DNA of 43,091 bases from Opitutia bacterium (GCA_025363695.1 JANYDI010000058.1:1-43091); one strand, 5' to 3'. Shown: positions 31,322 to 38,895, counted from the stretch's first letter. Made by a program: numbers and translations. The notes: generated by a model from the letters alone, not told the origin.

Positions 31322-31349
31322 ATACTACAGAAAAATATTTTTATGTCAA
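31322..31349 (-). promoter_or_regulatory. promoter of the FkbM-family gene
   Basis: Minus strand TTGACA (31349-31344), 16-nt spacer, TAGTAT (31327-31322). The predicted leader is about 12 nt and has no Shine-Dalgarno. Confidence 0.55.
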
Positions 31350-31360
31350 ACAATAAAGGC

Positions 31361-31389
31361 TTGACCTTTGGTGCATCTGCTGCTGGTAT
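31361..31389 (+). promoter_or_regulatory. candidate promoter of the FKBP-lgt operon
   Basis: TTGACC at 31361-31366, 17-nt spacer, TGGTAT at 31384-31389, 9 nt before ATG 31399. The -10 is weak. Confidence 0.35.
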
Positions 31390-31398
31390 GGCGCTATT

Positions 31399-32421
31399 AT
31401 GCGAAAGAAAAATCTTTTAGTTACGGTGCTTGTTGCGGTGTTTATCAGTATGGCTTACTACTTCATGAACATGGGTAAGTCCTCGAGGCCTATCGTTGAT
31501 TCACCGAAAATCACAAGTCCCAAGAAAGGCTTAAGTGAGCCAAATGAAGTAGCCCCCAAAAAACAGGGTGCTCAGGCTCCTGCTGATGAAGTGGCGGTGT
31601 TTACTCACCTAGGCCATTCCATGACGCATGAGCTTGGACGCTATCAGTGGAGCAACACGGAGCTCGATGCCATTTTGACGGCCGCCTCAGCAGGCATGCA
31701 AGGTGCCATTCAGGGGAAAAATCCCATCGAGTTTATCTTTAAAATGCAAAATAGTATCGAAGCGCGTGAGGCGGCTATGGAAAAAAATGAGCCCCTCGAG
31801 CCGCTGGGCCCCGAAGACACTGAAGCCCTCGGATTTATTTTGGCCATGCAATCGCCAATCAACCCCTGGAAGCCCTCAAAGGAGGAACAACAAGCTTTTC
31901 TTGACGGAGTCCGTTTAGGACTGAGTAACCAAAAACCTGCTCAAACGTTTAGCGAAGAAAGCATCGAGGCTTTCATTCAAAAACGCACCCAGCAAATAGA
32001 AACTGAAATGCAAAAAGAAATCACTGCTAATAGAGAAAAAAATGCCGCGTTTTTGGCTGAGCTGGTAAAAGATCCAGCCGTAAAAGAAGAGGCTAGGGAA
32101 GATGGTAGCGGATTTTATTATAAAATCATCGAGCCAGGACAAGGCCCGCATCCCAAAGATACCGATACCGTAAACGTACACTATCACGGCACGCTGACCA
32201 ACGGCACGGTTTTTGACAGTTCTAAGGATCGCAATGAACCCATTTCCTTTGGCATGGGACAGGTGATCAAGGCCTTTTCAGGCGGCTTATCCAAAATCGG
32301 CGCTGGCGGACGCGTTATGATTTATGCCCCTCCGGGAGCTGCTTATGGAGATCGTGCTGCAGGGAAAATCCCGCCCTCAAGCCTCCTGATCTTTGACTGC
32401 GAGCTCCTTGCCATCGAGTAG
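31399..32421 (+). CDS. FKBP-type peptidyl-prolyl cis-trans isomerase (Mip/FkpA-like), membrane-anchored
   Basis: Periplasmic folding helper of 340 residues. An N-terminal hydrophobic anchor (about 6-25) is followed by a low-complexity linker, an FKBP_N dimerisation/chaperone domain (about 75-220, LGRYQWSNTELDAILTAAS; AFIQKRTQQIETEMQKEIT helix) and a C-terminal FKBP domain (about 235-340, DTVNVHYHGTLTNGTVFDSS, FGMGQVIKAFSGGLSKIG, GAAYGDRA, IPPSSLLIFDCELL). This is the Mip layout. The usual Trp in the VIPGW position is replaced by Phe (VIKAF), so the active site may be altered. lgt follows 9 nt later, so the two are probably co-transcribed. Confidence 0.9.
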   Translation: MRKKNLLVTVLVAVFISMAYYFMNMGKSSRPIVDSPKITSPKKGLSEPNEVAPKKQGAQAPADEVAVFTHLGHSMTHELGRYQWSNTELDAILTAASAGMQGAIQGKNPIEFIFKMQNSIEAREAAMEKNEPLEPLGPEDTEALGFILAMQSPINPWKPSKEEQQAFLDGVRLGLSNQKPAQTFSEESIEAFIQKRTQQIETEMQKEITANREKNAAFLAELVKDPAVKEEAREDGSGFYYKIIEPGQGPHPKDTDTVNVHYHGTLTNGTVFDSSKDRNEPISFGMGQVIKAFSGGLSKIGAGGRVMIYAPPGAAYGDRAAGKIPPSSLLIFDCELLAIE

Positions 32422-32430
32422 CCGCTTTTT

Positions 32431-33273
32431 ATGGAAAACCCCTACTGGGTGCACCATCTGGATCCTGTCGCTTTGGCTATAGGGTCCACCGGTTTGGCCA
32501 TTCGCTGGTATGGGCTGGCCTATTTTGTAGGCCTACTCAGTGCCGCGGCGCTCCTATCGCTTTACTACAAAAAGCAGCGCTCACCCCTAAATCCTGAACT
32601 TCAGGCGACTTACCTGACCACGGGCTTATTCGGAGTGCTCATCGGCGGACGCCTCGGCAGTGTCCTTTTTTATGGCCTGCCTCCTTTGGAGGCCCTCCAA
32701 ATCTGGAAGCCTGGCATGGCCAGCCATGGCGGTTTTGTGGGTGTCGCTTTGGGAACGCTTTATTTTTGCTGGAAATACAAGCAACCCTTTCTGAGCACGA
32801 GTGACATCATCTGCACACTTCCCAATGTCGGGTTTTTCCTGGGTCGCATCGCAAACTTCATCAACGGAGAACTCTGGGGCAAAGTAACGACGCTACGCTG
32901 GGCCGTGATCTTCCCTCATAGCCCTCTGCCACTTCAGCCCCGGCACCCCTCGCAGCTCTACGAAGCTGCCCTCGAAGGGCTGTTTATGCTCATTTATACC
33001 CAAATACGCTTTTGGCGCAGCAACGTCTGCAACCGCTATCCCGGGCAGCTCTCCGGAGAATTCCTCTGCCTCTATGCCCTCGCACGCATCCTGTGCGACT
33101 GCTTCCGCGAGCCCGACTCCGCAAGCATCCTTCACCTGCCCAGGGGTACCTTTTTGTCGCTTATTTTGCTGGGATTCGGGGTGGGCGTAGTGGTGGTAAG
33201 TAGGGGTAGGGCTAAGTTTAAGGCCAAGGGGCGCTTGCGCCCCTTAGGATCCCCTACGGGTAGCGATTTTTAA
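32431..33273 (+). CDS. lgt: prolipoprotein diacylglyceryl transferase
   Basis: Membrane enzyme that attaches diacylglycerol to the lipobox Cys of lipoproteins. The 280-residue product has about seven hydrophobic segments, IRWYGLAYFVGLL, GGRLGSVLFYG, GMASHGGFVGV (catalytic His region), GRIANFINGELWGKV (the Lgt signature) and PRHPSQLYEAALEG. The functional end is near GVVVVSRGRAK; the last 16 residues (KGRLRPLGSPTGSDF) are BAM-module sequence with the TAA stop in S2. Exported proteins such as the LRR pair with an LCSC motif could be substrates. Confidence 0.93.
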   Translation: MENPYWVHHLDPVALAIGSTGLAIRWYGLAYFVGLLSAAALLSLYYKKQRSPLNPELQATYLTTGLFGVLIGGRLGSVLFYGLPPLEALQIWKPGMASHGGFVGVALGTLYFCWKYKQPFLSTSDIICTLPNVGFFLGRIANFINGELWGKVTTLRWAVIFPHSPLPLQPRHPSQLYEAALEGLFMLIYTQIRFWRSNVCNRYPGQLSGEFLCLYALARILCDCFREPDSASILHLPRGTFLSLILLGFGVGVVVVSRGRAKFKAKGRLRPLGSPTGSDF

Positions 33274-33345
33274 AAATGCAAAGCATTTTGTAAAAATCGC
33301 TACCCGGTAGCATATACTAAGGCCCCCACAGATCGCGAAGCGATC
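33234..33345. repeat. BAM hairpin module
   Basis: Outer CCAAGG, S1 GGGGCGCTTGCGCCCC, inner CCTTAG, S2 with CGGGTAGCGATTTTT and apex AAATGCAAAGCATTTT, distal CTAAGG, S3 GATCGCGAAGCGATC at 33331-33345. Another copy in which inner and distal agree while the outer arm differs. Confidence 0.9.
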
Positions 33346-33374
33346 CGAGTGTATCTTATGAATTGCTTCGAGCC

Positions 33375-33487
33375 GGTTTTAGGGGAGGCATTGGGGGTTC
33401 AGGCAAGGAAGGGAAGTGCGTAGCGCACTTAAGGTGCGTGAGTCACTTCCATTCCGCAGCATCAACCCCCAATGTGCCCCTAAAACC
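33375..33487. repeat. P-type long palindrome, core alpha
   Basis: Outer arms GGTTTTAGGGGAGGCATTGG / CCAATGTGCCCCTAAAACC, inner GGGTTCAGGCAAGGAAGG and CGCAGCATCAACCC, alpha core GGAAGTGCGTAGCGCACTT / GGTGCGTGAGTCACTTCC. A solitary S1 follows at 33490-33515. Confidence 0.85.
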
Positions 33488-33489
33488 AT

Positions 33490-33515
33490 CCTAAGGGGAG
33501 CGAGTGCCCCCTTAG
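33490..33515. repeat. solitary S1 hairpin of the BAM family
   Basis: CTAAGGGGAGCGAGTGCCCC then CTTAGCCC, imperfectly paired, facing the end of the SDR gene and lacking S2 and S3, as at 4853. Confidence 0.65.
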
Positions 33516-33526
33516 CCCTTTATACC

Positions 33527-34210
33527 TTATAGCCGCACCAAACTGCCACTCGTTGCTTGGCTTTCAGCACAGGCCAAAAAGTACACCCAGTGGGCGACCT
33601 GCTCGGGGCTGCCCATGGGGCCCTCGAAGGGACCCCTATTCAGGGCCTTCAGGATGCGTTGGGTCAACGGCGTATCGATGGTTCCGGGGCACACGGCGTT
33701 GACACGGATGCCTTTGCCCGTTAAATCTAGCGCAAGGGACTGCGTCATCATCGCAATGGCGCCTTTGCTCGTGGCATAGGCAGCGCTTTGAGCACGGGGC
33801 GCGAAGGATTGGTCGGACCCGATCAGCACTATGCTCCCGCTGCCTTGTCGGAGCATCCAAGGGACGCCGTGCTTAAGCGTGAGGAAAACGCCTTTGACAT
33901 TGACCTCCAAAATCCGGTCAAAAGTTTTTTCCGAAACCTCCCAAAGCGTCCCCAGTTCATGGATCCCCGCACAAGGGCACAGCACATCCAGGCGTCCAAA
34001 GCGCGCCACCGTAGCCTCCAAAGCCGCTGCGACCGCAGCGCTGTCCGTAGTATCCCCCAAAAAATGCTGCACGCGCTCCTCCCCAACAAAGGCCGTCGCC
34101 ACCTGCTGGTCAAAAAGACCGACCTTATAGCCTTTTTCCAAAAATAACGCCACGCAGGCCCGGCCTATGCCTTGCGCGCCTCCAGTAATGAAAAGAACAG
34201 GATTGTGCAT
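33527..34210 (-). CDS. short-chain dehydrogenase/reductase
   Basis: NAD(P)-dependent oxidoreductase of the classical SDR family; substrate unknown. The 227-residue product has the cofactor motif TGGAQGIG near the start, PCAGIHELG in the NAG position, the SIVLIGSDQSF active-site serine region and the catalytic YATSK (Tyr-x-x-x-Lys), then PGTIDTPL. SDRs normally end with a VDGG-type strand; here the frame stops after SGSLVRL, about five to eight residues early, beside repeat sequence. ATG 34210 is chosen because it begins directly before the cofactor motif; the longer frame is pyrimidine-tract coding. Confidence 0.88.
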   Translation of the reverse strand: MHNPVLFITGGAQGIGRACVALFLEKGYKVGLFDQQVATAFVGEERVQHFLGDTTDSAAVAAALEATVARFGRLDVLCPCAGIHELGTLWEVSEKTFDRILEVNVKGVFLTLKHGVPWMLRQGSGSIVLIGSDQSFAPRAQSAAYATSKGAIAMMTQSLALDLTGKGIRVNAVCPGTIDTPLTQRILKALNRGPFEGPMGSPEQVAHWVYFLACAESQATSGSLVRL

Positions 34211-34253
34211 GAGAGGGTTGAGTAAGGGAGTAAGGGAAGGTTGAGTTAAAGGG

Positions 34254-34499
34254 CTAAGGGGCACTTGTGCCCCTTAGGATCCCCTCCGATGGGCAATTTT
34301 TAAAATACTACGTATTTATAAAAATTGCCCATCGGGGAGGGTGATACTAAGGTCTCCCTCGATCGCGAAGCGATCCGGGGGGGTCCTTGTATAGGCTTCC
34401 CGATAGCGATTTATCTAAAATGCGCTAGCATTGGGATGCTAAAGCATTTTAATAAATCGCTATCGGAAAGGGGATCCAAGGGGAGCTTGCTCCCCTTGG
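34254..34499. repeat. tail-to-tail pair of BAM modules, one with an expanded apex
   Basis: Forward S1 GGGGCACTTGTGCCCC at 34254, S2 with CCGATGGGCAATTTTT, S3 GATCGCGAAGCGATC at about 34361, reverse S2, S1 GGGGAGCTTGCTCCCC ending 34499. In the reverse S2 the apex has gained a nested hairpin TAGCATTGGGATGCTA, so the stem remains pairable. It supplies the end of gpmI. Confidence 0.9.
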
Positions 34500-36046
34500 C
34501 CCTTTATCAAATTTTGCCCGGTCATAGCTTCTGGCTTTGGTAGTCCCATCAATGCCAAAACCGTGGGGGCGATGTCGGCTAGGCGGCCGTCGGGGCTAAG
34601 CCGCGTGCCTTGGAGGCCGGGGCCGTAGAGGATGATGTCTACGGGGTTGCAGGTGTGGCGGGTGTGGGGGCTGTGGGAGTCTGGGTCCCAGAGCATTTCG
34701 GCGTTGCCGTGATCGGCGGTGATGAGGGCTTGGCCGTTGGTGGCATCGATGGCGTCTAGGAGCTCACGGACGCCGGCGTCGACGGCCTCGCAGGCGGCTA
34801 TGGTGGCTGGGAGGGAACCCGTGTGCCCGACCATGTCAGCATTGGCGTAATTAACGACGATGAGCGCGTAGCGGCCTGAAAGGATGGCGGCTTTGGTGGC
34901 TTGGGTGACGGCTGCTGCGCTCATTTCAGGGGCTAAGTCGTAGGTCGGGACGTTTCGGGGGCTGGGGATGAGGCAACGTTCTTCACCGGGGAAGGGGTCT
35001 TCGCGGTAATCGTTAAAGAAAAACGTGACGTGGGGGTATTTTTCCGTTTCAGCGCAACGGAACTGCAAAAGACCGGCCTTGGAGACGACTTCGCCTAGGG
35101 TGTCCTGCATTTTTGGTTTTTTTGGAAACAATACCTGCGGGCACAGGCCTTCTTGGTAGTCCGTGAGGGTGGCAAAAAAGACTTTTGGAGCACGGGGGCG
35201 TGGAAAGGCGGAAAAGTTGGGGTCCACAAAGGCTTGGATGAGCTGACGGGGCCTATCGCCACGGAAATTAAAAAAGACTACCGCGTCGCCATCTTGGATA
35301 CGGGAATCCCCTTCAGCGAAGCGTAGGGGAGGGAGGAATTCGTCACTGACGGGGTCTTTTGCGGAAAGGTAGTAGGCTTTGAGGGCTTCTTGAGGGCTTT
35401 GGGAGCTTGTAGCGTCTCCGGTAAGCATCGTGTAGGCTTTTTGGACGCGGTCCCAGCGTTCATCGCGGTCCATGGCATAAAAGCGTCCGCACAAGCTGGC
35501 TAGCGTTCCGGCCCCCAGCTGAGTCAGCTGCGTTTCTAAGGCCTGCACGTAGCCTAGGGCGCTTTGAGGAGGCGTATCGCGTCCGTCGGTAAATCCGTGG
35601 ATGAAAATCGACGTGAGTCCGGCATTTTTTAAAATAGCGACAAGGGCATAGAGGTGTGCTAGGGCTGAATGCACACCGCCGTCCGAAAGCAGGCCCATGA
35701 GGTGTACACGTCCATGGGTGGCGTATTTTTTGAGGGCTTCGAGCGCAGCGGTATTTTCAACCTGAAGCTTTCCTAGGGCCGCATCGAGGCGAACGCGTTC
35801 CTGTAGGACAATACGGCCAGCGCCTATATTTTGGTGCCCGACTTCGCTGTTTCCCATAATGCCTTCGGGCAGACCAACATCCCGTCCGCAGGTCTTCAGG
35901 GTTGTATGCGGCCACTGCTGCTTTAGGGCCAGGGCGCAGGGAGCTTTTGCTTGCCTTAGGGCGTTATACCTGTCATCGGTATCCGTAGGGGCTTCTCCCC
36001 ACCCGTCGCGAATAATCAGTAAAACAGCCTTTACTTTTTTTAGCAT
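34460..36046 (-). CDS. gpmI: 2,3-bisphosphoglycerate-independent phosphoglycerate mutase
   Basis: Glycolytic/gluconeogenic enzyme converting 3- and 2-phosphoglycerate, Mn-dependent. The 528-residue product starts LLIIRDGWGEAP and holds the catalytic Ser motif MGNSEVGHQNIGAGRIV, FTDGRDTPP, GRFYAMDRDERWDR, FNFRGDRPRQL, and the metal-binding end with NYANADMVGHTG and ALITADHGNAE. The natural end is near LMGLPKPEAMTGQNLI; the last 12-13 residues (KGQGEQAPLGSPFR) are module-encoded, matching the FkbM tail. TTTACT-16-TATAAG ends 4 nt before the ATG. Confidence 0.95.
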   Translation of the reverse strand: MLKKVKAVLLIIRDGWGEAPTDTDDRYNALRQAKAPCALALKQQWPHTTLKTCGRDVGLPEGIMGNSEVGHQNIGAGRIVLQERVRLDAALGKLQVENTAALEALKKYATHGRVHLMGLLSDGGVHSALAHLYALVAILKNAGLTSIFIHGFTDGRDTPPQSALGYVQALETQLTQLGAGTLASLCGRFYAMDRDERWDRVQKAYTMLTGDATSSQSPQEALKAYYLSAKDPVSDEFLPPLRFAEGDSRIQDGDAVVFFNFRGDRPRQLIQAFVDPNFSAFPRPRAPKVFFATLTDYQEGLCPQVLFPKKPKMQDTLGEVVSKAGLLQFRCAETEKYPHVTFFFNDYREDPFPGEERCLIPSPRNVPTYDLAPEMSAAAVTQATKAAILSGRYALIVVNYANADMVGHTGSLPATIAACEAVDAGVRELLDAIDATNGQALITADHGNAEMLWDPDSHSPHTRHTCNPVDIILYGPGLQGTRLSPDGRLADIAPTVLALMGLPKPEAMTGQNLIKGQGEQAPLGSPFR

Positions 36047-36050
36047 ATTG

Positions 36051-36078
36051 CTTATATTTGTACAATTGTAGGAGTAAA
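36051..36078 (-). promoter_or_regulatory. candidate promoter of gpmI
   Basis: Minus strand TTTACT (36078-36073), 16-nt spacer, TATAAG (36056-36051), ATG 4 nt further. The -35 is weak, the -10 good. Confidence 0.35.
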
Positions 36079-36111
36079 GGCAAGCTTATGTTTTTTGGGC
36101 CTGTCTTAGGG

Positions 36112-36192
36112 GATCCATTAGGGTTGATAAATAATTATTTAAAAACAAACCACAAAAATTTTGTGGTTTTAAGCTTAGTTAATTGATGACAC
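36112..36192. repeat. empty E-element site (outer arms only)
   Basis: CCACAAAA and TTTTGTGG are joined at 36150-36167 with no interior. The flanks (GATCCATTAG, TTATTTAAAAACAAA on the left; AAGCTTAGTTAATTGAT on the right) match those of the complete element at 37546 almost base for base. Confidence 0.8.
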
Positions 36193-36207
36193 GAACTACT
36201 TCAGGCC

Positions 36208-36318
36208 AGTTTTAGGGGGGCATTGGGGCTTCGGACAAGGAAGTGAAGTGCGTAGCGCACTACGGTGCGTGAGTCACTTCAATGACGCCGTCCCAAACCC
36301 CAATGCCCCCCTAAAACT
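36208..36318. repeat. P-type long palindrome, core alpha
   Basis: Outer arms AGTTTTAGGGGGGCATTGGG / CCCAATGCCCCCCTAAAACT form a near-perfect 21-bp stem around the alpha core. It directly abuts the TGA stop of the OppB-like gene. Confidence 0.85.
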
Positions 36319-37238
36319 CACTGCAATTTTTGAGATGGGTTCAACCAGGCTTGAAGGATATCCACACACAGATTAAACCCCACAACCGCCACGGCGTAGA
36401 CGATGACGGTGCCCATAATAAGCGTATAGTCTCGGTTAAAGGCAGAGGTCACATAAAATAAGCCCAAACCCGGGATGTTAAAAATCGTTTCGGTCACAAA
36501 GGAACCACTAACCATGGCCGCTGCAATCGGGCCCATAACGTTGAGGGCCGGACCCAGACTCCCACGCAGCCCATGGACCAGAAAAATCCGCAGCTCTCCC
36601 AGCCCTTTAGCTCGGGCCGTACGGATATAATCTTGTGATCGCGCCCGCACCAGGCTGGTACGGATAAATTTCGCTGCATAAGCGGCATAAAAAAACCCCA
36701 AGCTCAAGGCCGGCAAGACACGATCTCCCAGGCTATGCCACCCTGAGGCATGAAACCCATTCAGCTTGATGGCAAATACCAAAATCAATAAGGGCCCCGT
36801 AACAAAGGTCGGCAGGCACATCCCCAGCGTCGTCGCCCCCACCCCCACTTTGTCCCAGTAACCACCAGGGTTAAGCGCTCCCATAAGCCCCGCAAGCACC
36901 CCCAGGCCCATAGCCACACACAGCGACCAAAGCGTCAACTCCAAACTCACAGGCAAAGTCTCCTTGATGATAGTATTCACCCGTGTGGCCGGATAACGGA
37001 AGGACAGCCCCAAGTCCCCCTCCAAAACCAAGTGTTTGAGGAAGTACGCATACTGCACATACGTAGGCTGATCCAAGCGATAATGCCGCTCAAGGCTCTC
37101 CTTCATGCCCTCAGGTAAGGCACGCTCGCTATCAAAGGGCCCCCCAGGCGCCAAACGCGTCATAAAAAATACAAGCGTCACGACCCCCAGCAAAACCGGA
37201 ATCGACTGCGCCACACGTTTGAGAATAAAGGTAAGCAT
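36318..37238 (-). CDS. oppB: OppB/DppB-like ABC transporter permease, orphan
   Basis: Inner-membrane permease of peptide or nickel-type importers, 306 residues. It has the typical start MLTFILKRVAQSIPVLLGV, the N-terminal domain with MTRLAPGGPFD, and about six transmembrane helices. The ATPase-contacting EAA loop is at YIRTARAKGLGELRIFLVHG, and the end carries ETIFNIPGLGLFYV and LNPSQKLQ. Usually oppC, ATPases and a binding protein follow. Here it is alone, with gpmI as the next minus-strand gene, so partners must be elsewhere. TTGAGC-16-TATAGG ends 11 nt before the ATG. The TGA stop coincides with the edge of a P palindrome. Confidence 0.92.
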   Translation of the reverse strand: MLTFILKRVAQSIPVLLGVVTLVFFMTRLAPGGPFDSERALPEGMKESLERHYRLDQPTYVQYAYFLKHLVLEGDLGLSFRYPATRVNTIIKETLPVSLELTLWSLCVAMGLGVLAGLMGALNPGGYWDKVGVGATTLGMCLPTFVTGPLLILVFAIKLNGFHASGWHSLGDRVLPALSLGFFYAAYAAKFIRTSLVRARSQDYIRTARAKGLGELRIFLVHGLRGSLGPALNVMGPIAAAMVSGSFVTETIFNIPGLGLFYVTSAFNRDYTLIMGTVIVYAVAVVGFNLCVDILQAWLNPSQKLQ

Positions 37239-37249
37239 GCGACAAAGAC

Positions 37250-37277
37250 CCTATAAGGCTTTTGCGATGGAGCTCAA
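37250..37277 (-). promoter_or_regulatory. candidate promoter of the OppB-like gene
   Basis: Minus strand TTGAGC (37277-37272), 16-nt spacer, TATAGG (37255-37250), 11 nt before ATG 37238. Confidence 0.4.
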
Positions 37278-37301
37278 TCTAAAAAATAGAGTTTAAAAGG
37301 G

Positions 37302-37428
37302 CCAAGGGGCGCTTGCGCCCCTTGGATCCCCTACCGATAGGCAATTTTACAAAATGCTAGCGCATTTTGGTAAAATTGCCTATCGGGAAGGGCGATACAA
37401 GACCCATCCTCTCGATCCCTACGGGATC
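37302..37428. repeat. BAM hairpin module
   Basis: S1 GGGGCGCTTGCGCCCC at 37302 (CCAAGG/CCTTGG), S2 with CCGATAGGCAATTTTAC, distal ACAAG, S3 GATCCCTACGGGATC at 37414-37428. It faces the 5' end of the OppB-like gene. Confidence 0.9.
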
Positions 37429-37545
37429 GATTTTTTCATTTAATTTACCTTGAAAAACCCCATTAATCTAGGGCGTGTGATCAATTAAATTTAAAACCTG
37501 TTTTAATAGATCCATTAGTATTGATAAACGATTATTTAAAAACAA

Positions 37546-37800
37546 ACCACAAAATGAGAGCCCTGTAGGGGCGAATGCTTGTTAGCCCAGGGCTTTAGCC
37601 CTGGGTTTACGGTGAAAAATAAACCAGAGCCCTACAGGGGCGATTCATTAAAATATATCAAAATCTTGTTAAGTATGTTCTGTATATCAGATTATGAGAA
37701 TCGCCCTTACAGGGCTCTAAATCTTTTTTCTATGCCTAACCCAGGGCTAAAGCCCTGGGCTGACAAGCATTCGCCCCTTCAGGGCTCTCATTTTGTGGTT
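37546..37800. repeat. E-type nested palindrome (complete, second outer-arm subtype)
   Basis: Outer arms CCACAAAATGAGAGCCCTG / CAGGGCTCTCATTTTGTGG continuing through GGGGCGAATGCTTGT. Second arms are CCCAGGGCTTTAGCCCTGGG type, inner arms GAGCCCTACAGGGGCGATTC / GAATCGCC...GGGCTC. The left and right arms are of the same subtype. The flanks equal those of the empty site at 36112. Confidence 0.88.
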
Positions 37801-37845
37801 TTAAGCTTAGTTAATTGATCACACGCCCTAAATTGTTTATTCAAA

Positions 37846-38070
37846 ACACACATAAGGAGGCCTGAAAGGCCGGCAGATACGTAGCCCAGGGCGTGAGCCC
37901 TGGGTCCGGGATCAAAAATAAACCAGAGCCCTGTAAGGGCGGCACACAAGAAAATTCCAGAAAATAGGAGTGTCGCCCCTGTAGGGCTCAAAATCTTTTT
38001 TCTACTGGAACCCAGGGCTCACGCCCTGGGCTACGTATCTGCCGGCCCTTCAGGCCTCCTTAAGTGTGTT
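37846..38070. repeat. E-type nested palindrome (complete, first outer-arm subtype)
   Basis: Outer arms ACACACATAAGGAGGCCTGA and complement, second arms CCCAGGGCGTGAGCCCTGGG (variant GTGAG matched by CTCAC on the other side), inner arms GAGCCCTGTAAGGGCGGCAC / GTGTCGCCCCTGTAGGGCTC. Confidence 0.85.
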
Positions 38071-38164
38071 TTTAATCAACAACTTAGGCACTCTATCAAC
38101 CCCAACCTCTCATTTACGCCCTAAACTTTTTTTGAAAAAAATTTAATTTTTTTTAAAAAACTCC

Positions 38165-38192
38165 TTGACAATCGATATTTTTTTGGTATAAT
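38165..38192 (+). promoter_or_regulatory. strong sigma-70-type promoter in the repeat field
   Basis: Perfect TTGACA at 38165-38170, 16-nt spacer, perfect TATAAT at 38187-38192, preceded by A/T tracts that could act as an UP element. It is the best promoter match in the window, but no ordinary gene follows. Confidence 0.7.
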
Positions 38193-38195
38193 TAT

Positions 38196-38413
38196 GGGGA
38201 CAGGGACAAATCCCAGTTGGCCAGCAACAAAAAAATCATCATGAAAACTCAAAACGACCAAGCTCTTTTACTCGAAATAATGCCCGGATTCTGTACTAGG
38301 GAACTCACGACAACCCTTTCTCGCCGGCTTAAGAAGCGAATCTAGCCCGAGAACTCAGATAGTGAATACGTGTTCTCGGGCGTCCTGACCCCCTATCTTT
38401 ACACAAAGATAGG
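38196..38413 (+). ncRNA. candidate structured RNA of about 195-215 nt
   Basis: The predicted transcript begins in GGGGACAGGGAC (38196-38207), whose complement GTCCTGACCCC lies at 38382-38392, closing the molecule with a terminal stem (one mismatch, one bulge). Inside are GTTGGCCAGCAAC (38216-38228) and a 9-bp hairpin CCCGAGAAC/GTTCTCGGG (38346-38380). A further 9-bp hairpin CCTATCTTT/AAAGATAGG (38392-38413), without a U tract, could end it. The overall shape (paired ends, about 195 nt, strong own promoter) recalls 6S RNA, but I see no diagnostic sequence, and tmRNA and RNase P motifs are absent. Confidence 0.4.
38241..38345 (+). CDS. possible 34-residue peptide inside the structured transcript
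   Basis: ATG AAA ACT ... TAG encodes 34 residues ending LSRRLKKRI, basic at its C-terminus, with no transmembrane segment. It lies about 42 nt after the predicted transcription start. No Shine-Dalgarno is visible. It could be a real small protein, a leader peptide or chance within a noncoding RNA. Confidence 0.25.
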   Translation: MKTQNDQALLLEIMPGFCTRELTTTLSRRLKKRI

Positions 38414-38426
38414 TTAGCTAAATAAA

Positions 38427-38550
38427 ACCTTAGAGCTCCGTAAGGGCGATTCTCGACTTGATACATAATAAAATTTAATAAATAAATAAAAAAGCCTAAG
38501 CCTACAAGCATAAATCAACAAGAGAATCGCCCTTACACGCTTAAAACTTA
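38427..38550. repeat. E-type inner stem only
   Basis: GAGCTCCGTAAGGGCGATTC and GAATCGCCCTTAC arms remain around an AT-rich loop; outer and second arms are missing. A small AAGCCCTGGATATCAAAATC / CAGGGCTTT hairpin follows at about 38579. Confidence 0.55.
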
Positions 38551-38708
38551 AAAAAATCTATTGAGAATACTTCACGCTTAAAGCCCTGGATATCAAAATC
38601 CAGGGCTTTTTCATGAAAAAACGCTAAAAACCTGAAAAATATATCATAAAACCTTAAAAACATTATAACAAGGCGTGCTCCTAATCGATAATATAACTAT
38701 TTATTCAA

Positions 38709-38895
38709 AACACAAAATGAGAGCCCTGAAGGGGCGAATGCTTGTCAGCCCAGGGCTTTAGCCCTGGGTTTGGCATAGAAAAAAGATTTAGAGCCCTACA
38801 GGGGCGATTCTCACAACTTAATATATAGAATATATTTAACAAGATTTTGGTACACTTTAATGAATCGCCCCTGTAGGGCTCTCATTTTGTGTTTT
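38709..38895. repeat. E-type element, asymmetric
   Basis: The left side has outer, second (CCCAGGGCTTTAGCCCTGGG) and inner arms. The right side has the inner arm (CGCCCCTGTAGGGCTC) joined directly to the outer end CTCATTTTGTG, with the second arm deleted. Confidence 0.75.

Noticed and set aside
38196..38413. tmRNA or RNase P RNA
   Set aside because: No tRNA-like acceptor/T arm, no tag ending in LAA with a stop, and none of the conserved RNase P sequences are present.
37546..38895. CRISPR array in the repeat-dense region
   Set aside because: Repeats are large, nested, irregularly spaced and unequal; there are no regular 25-40 bp repeats with unique spacers and no cas genes.
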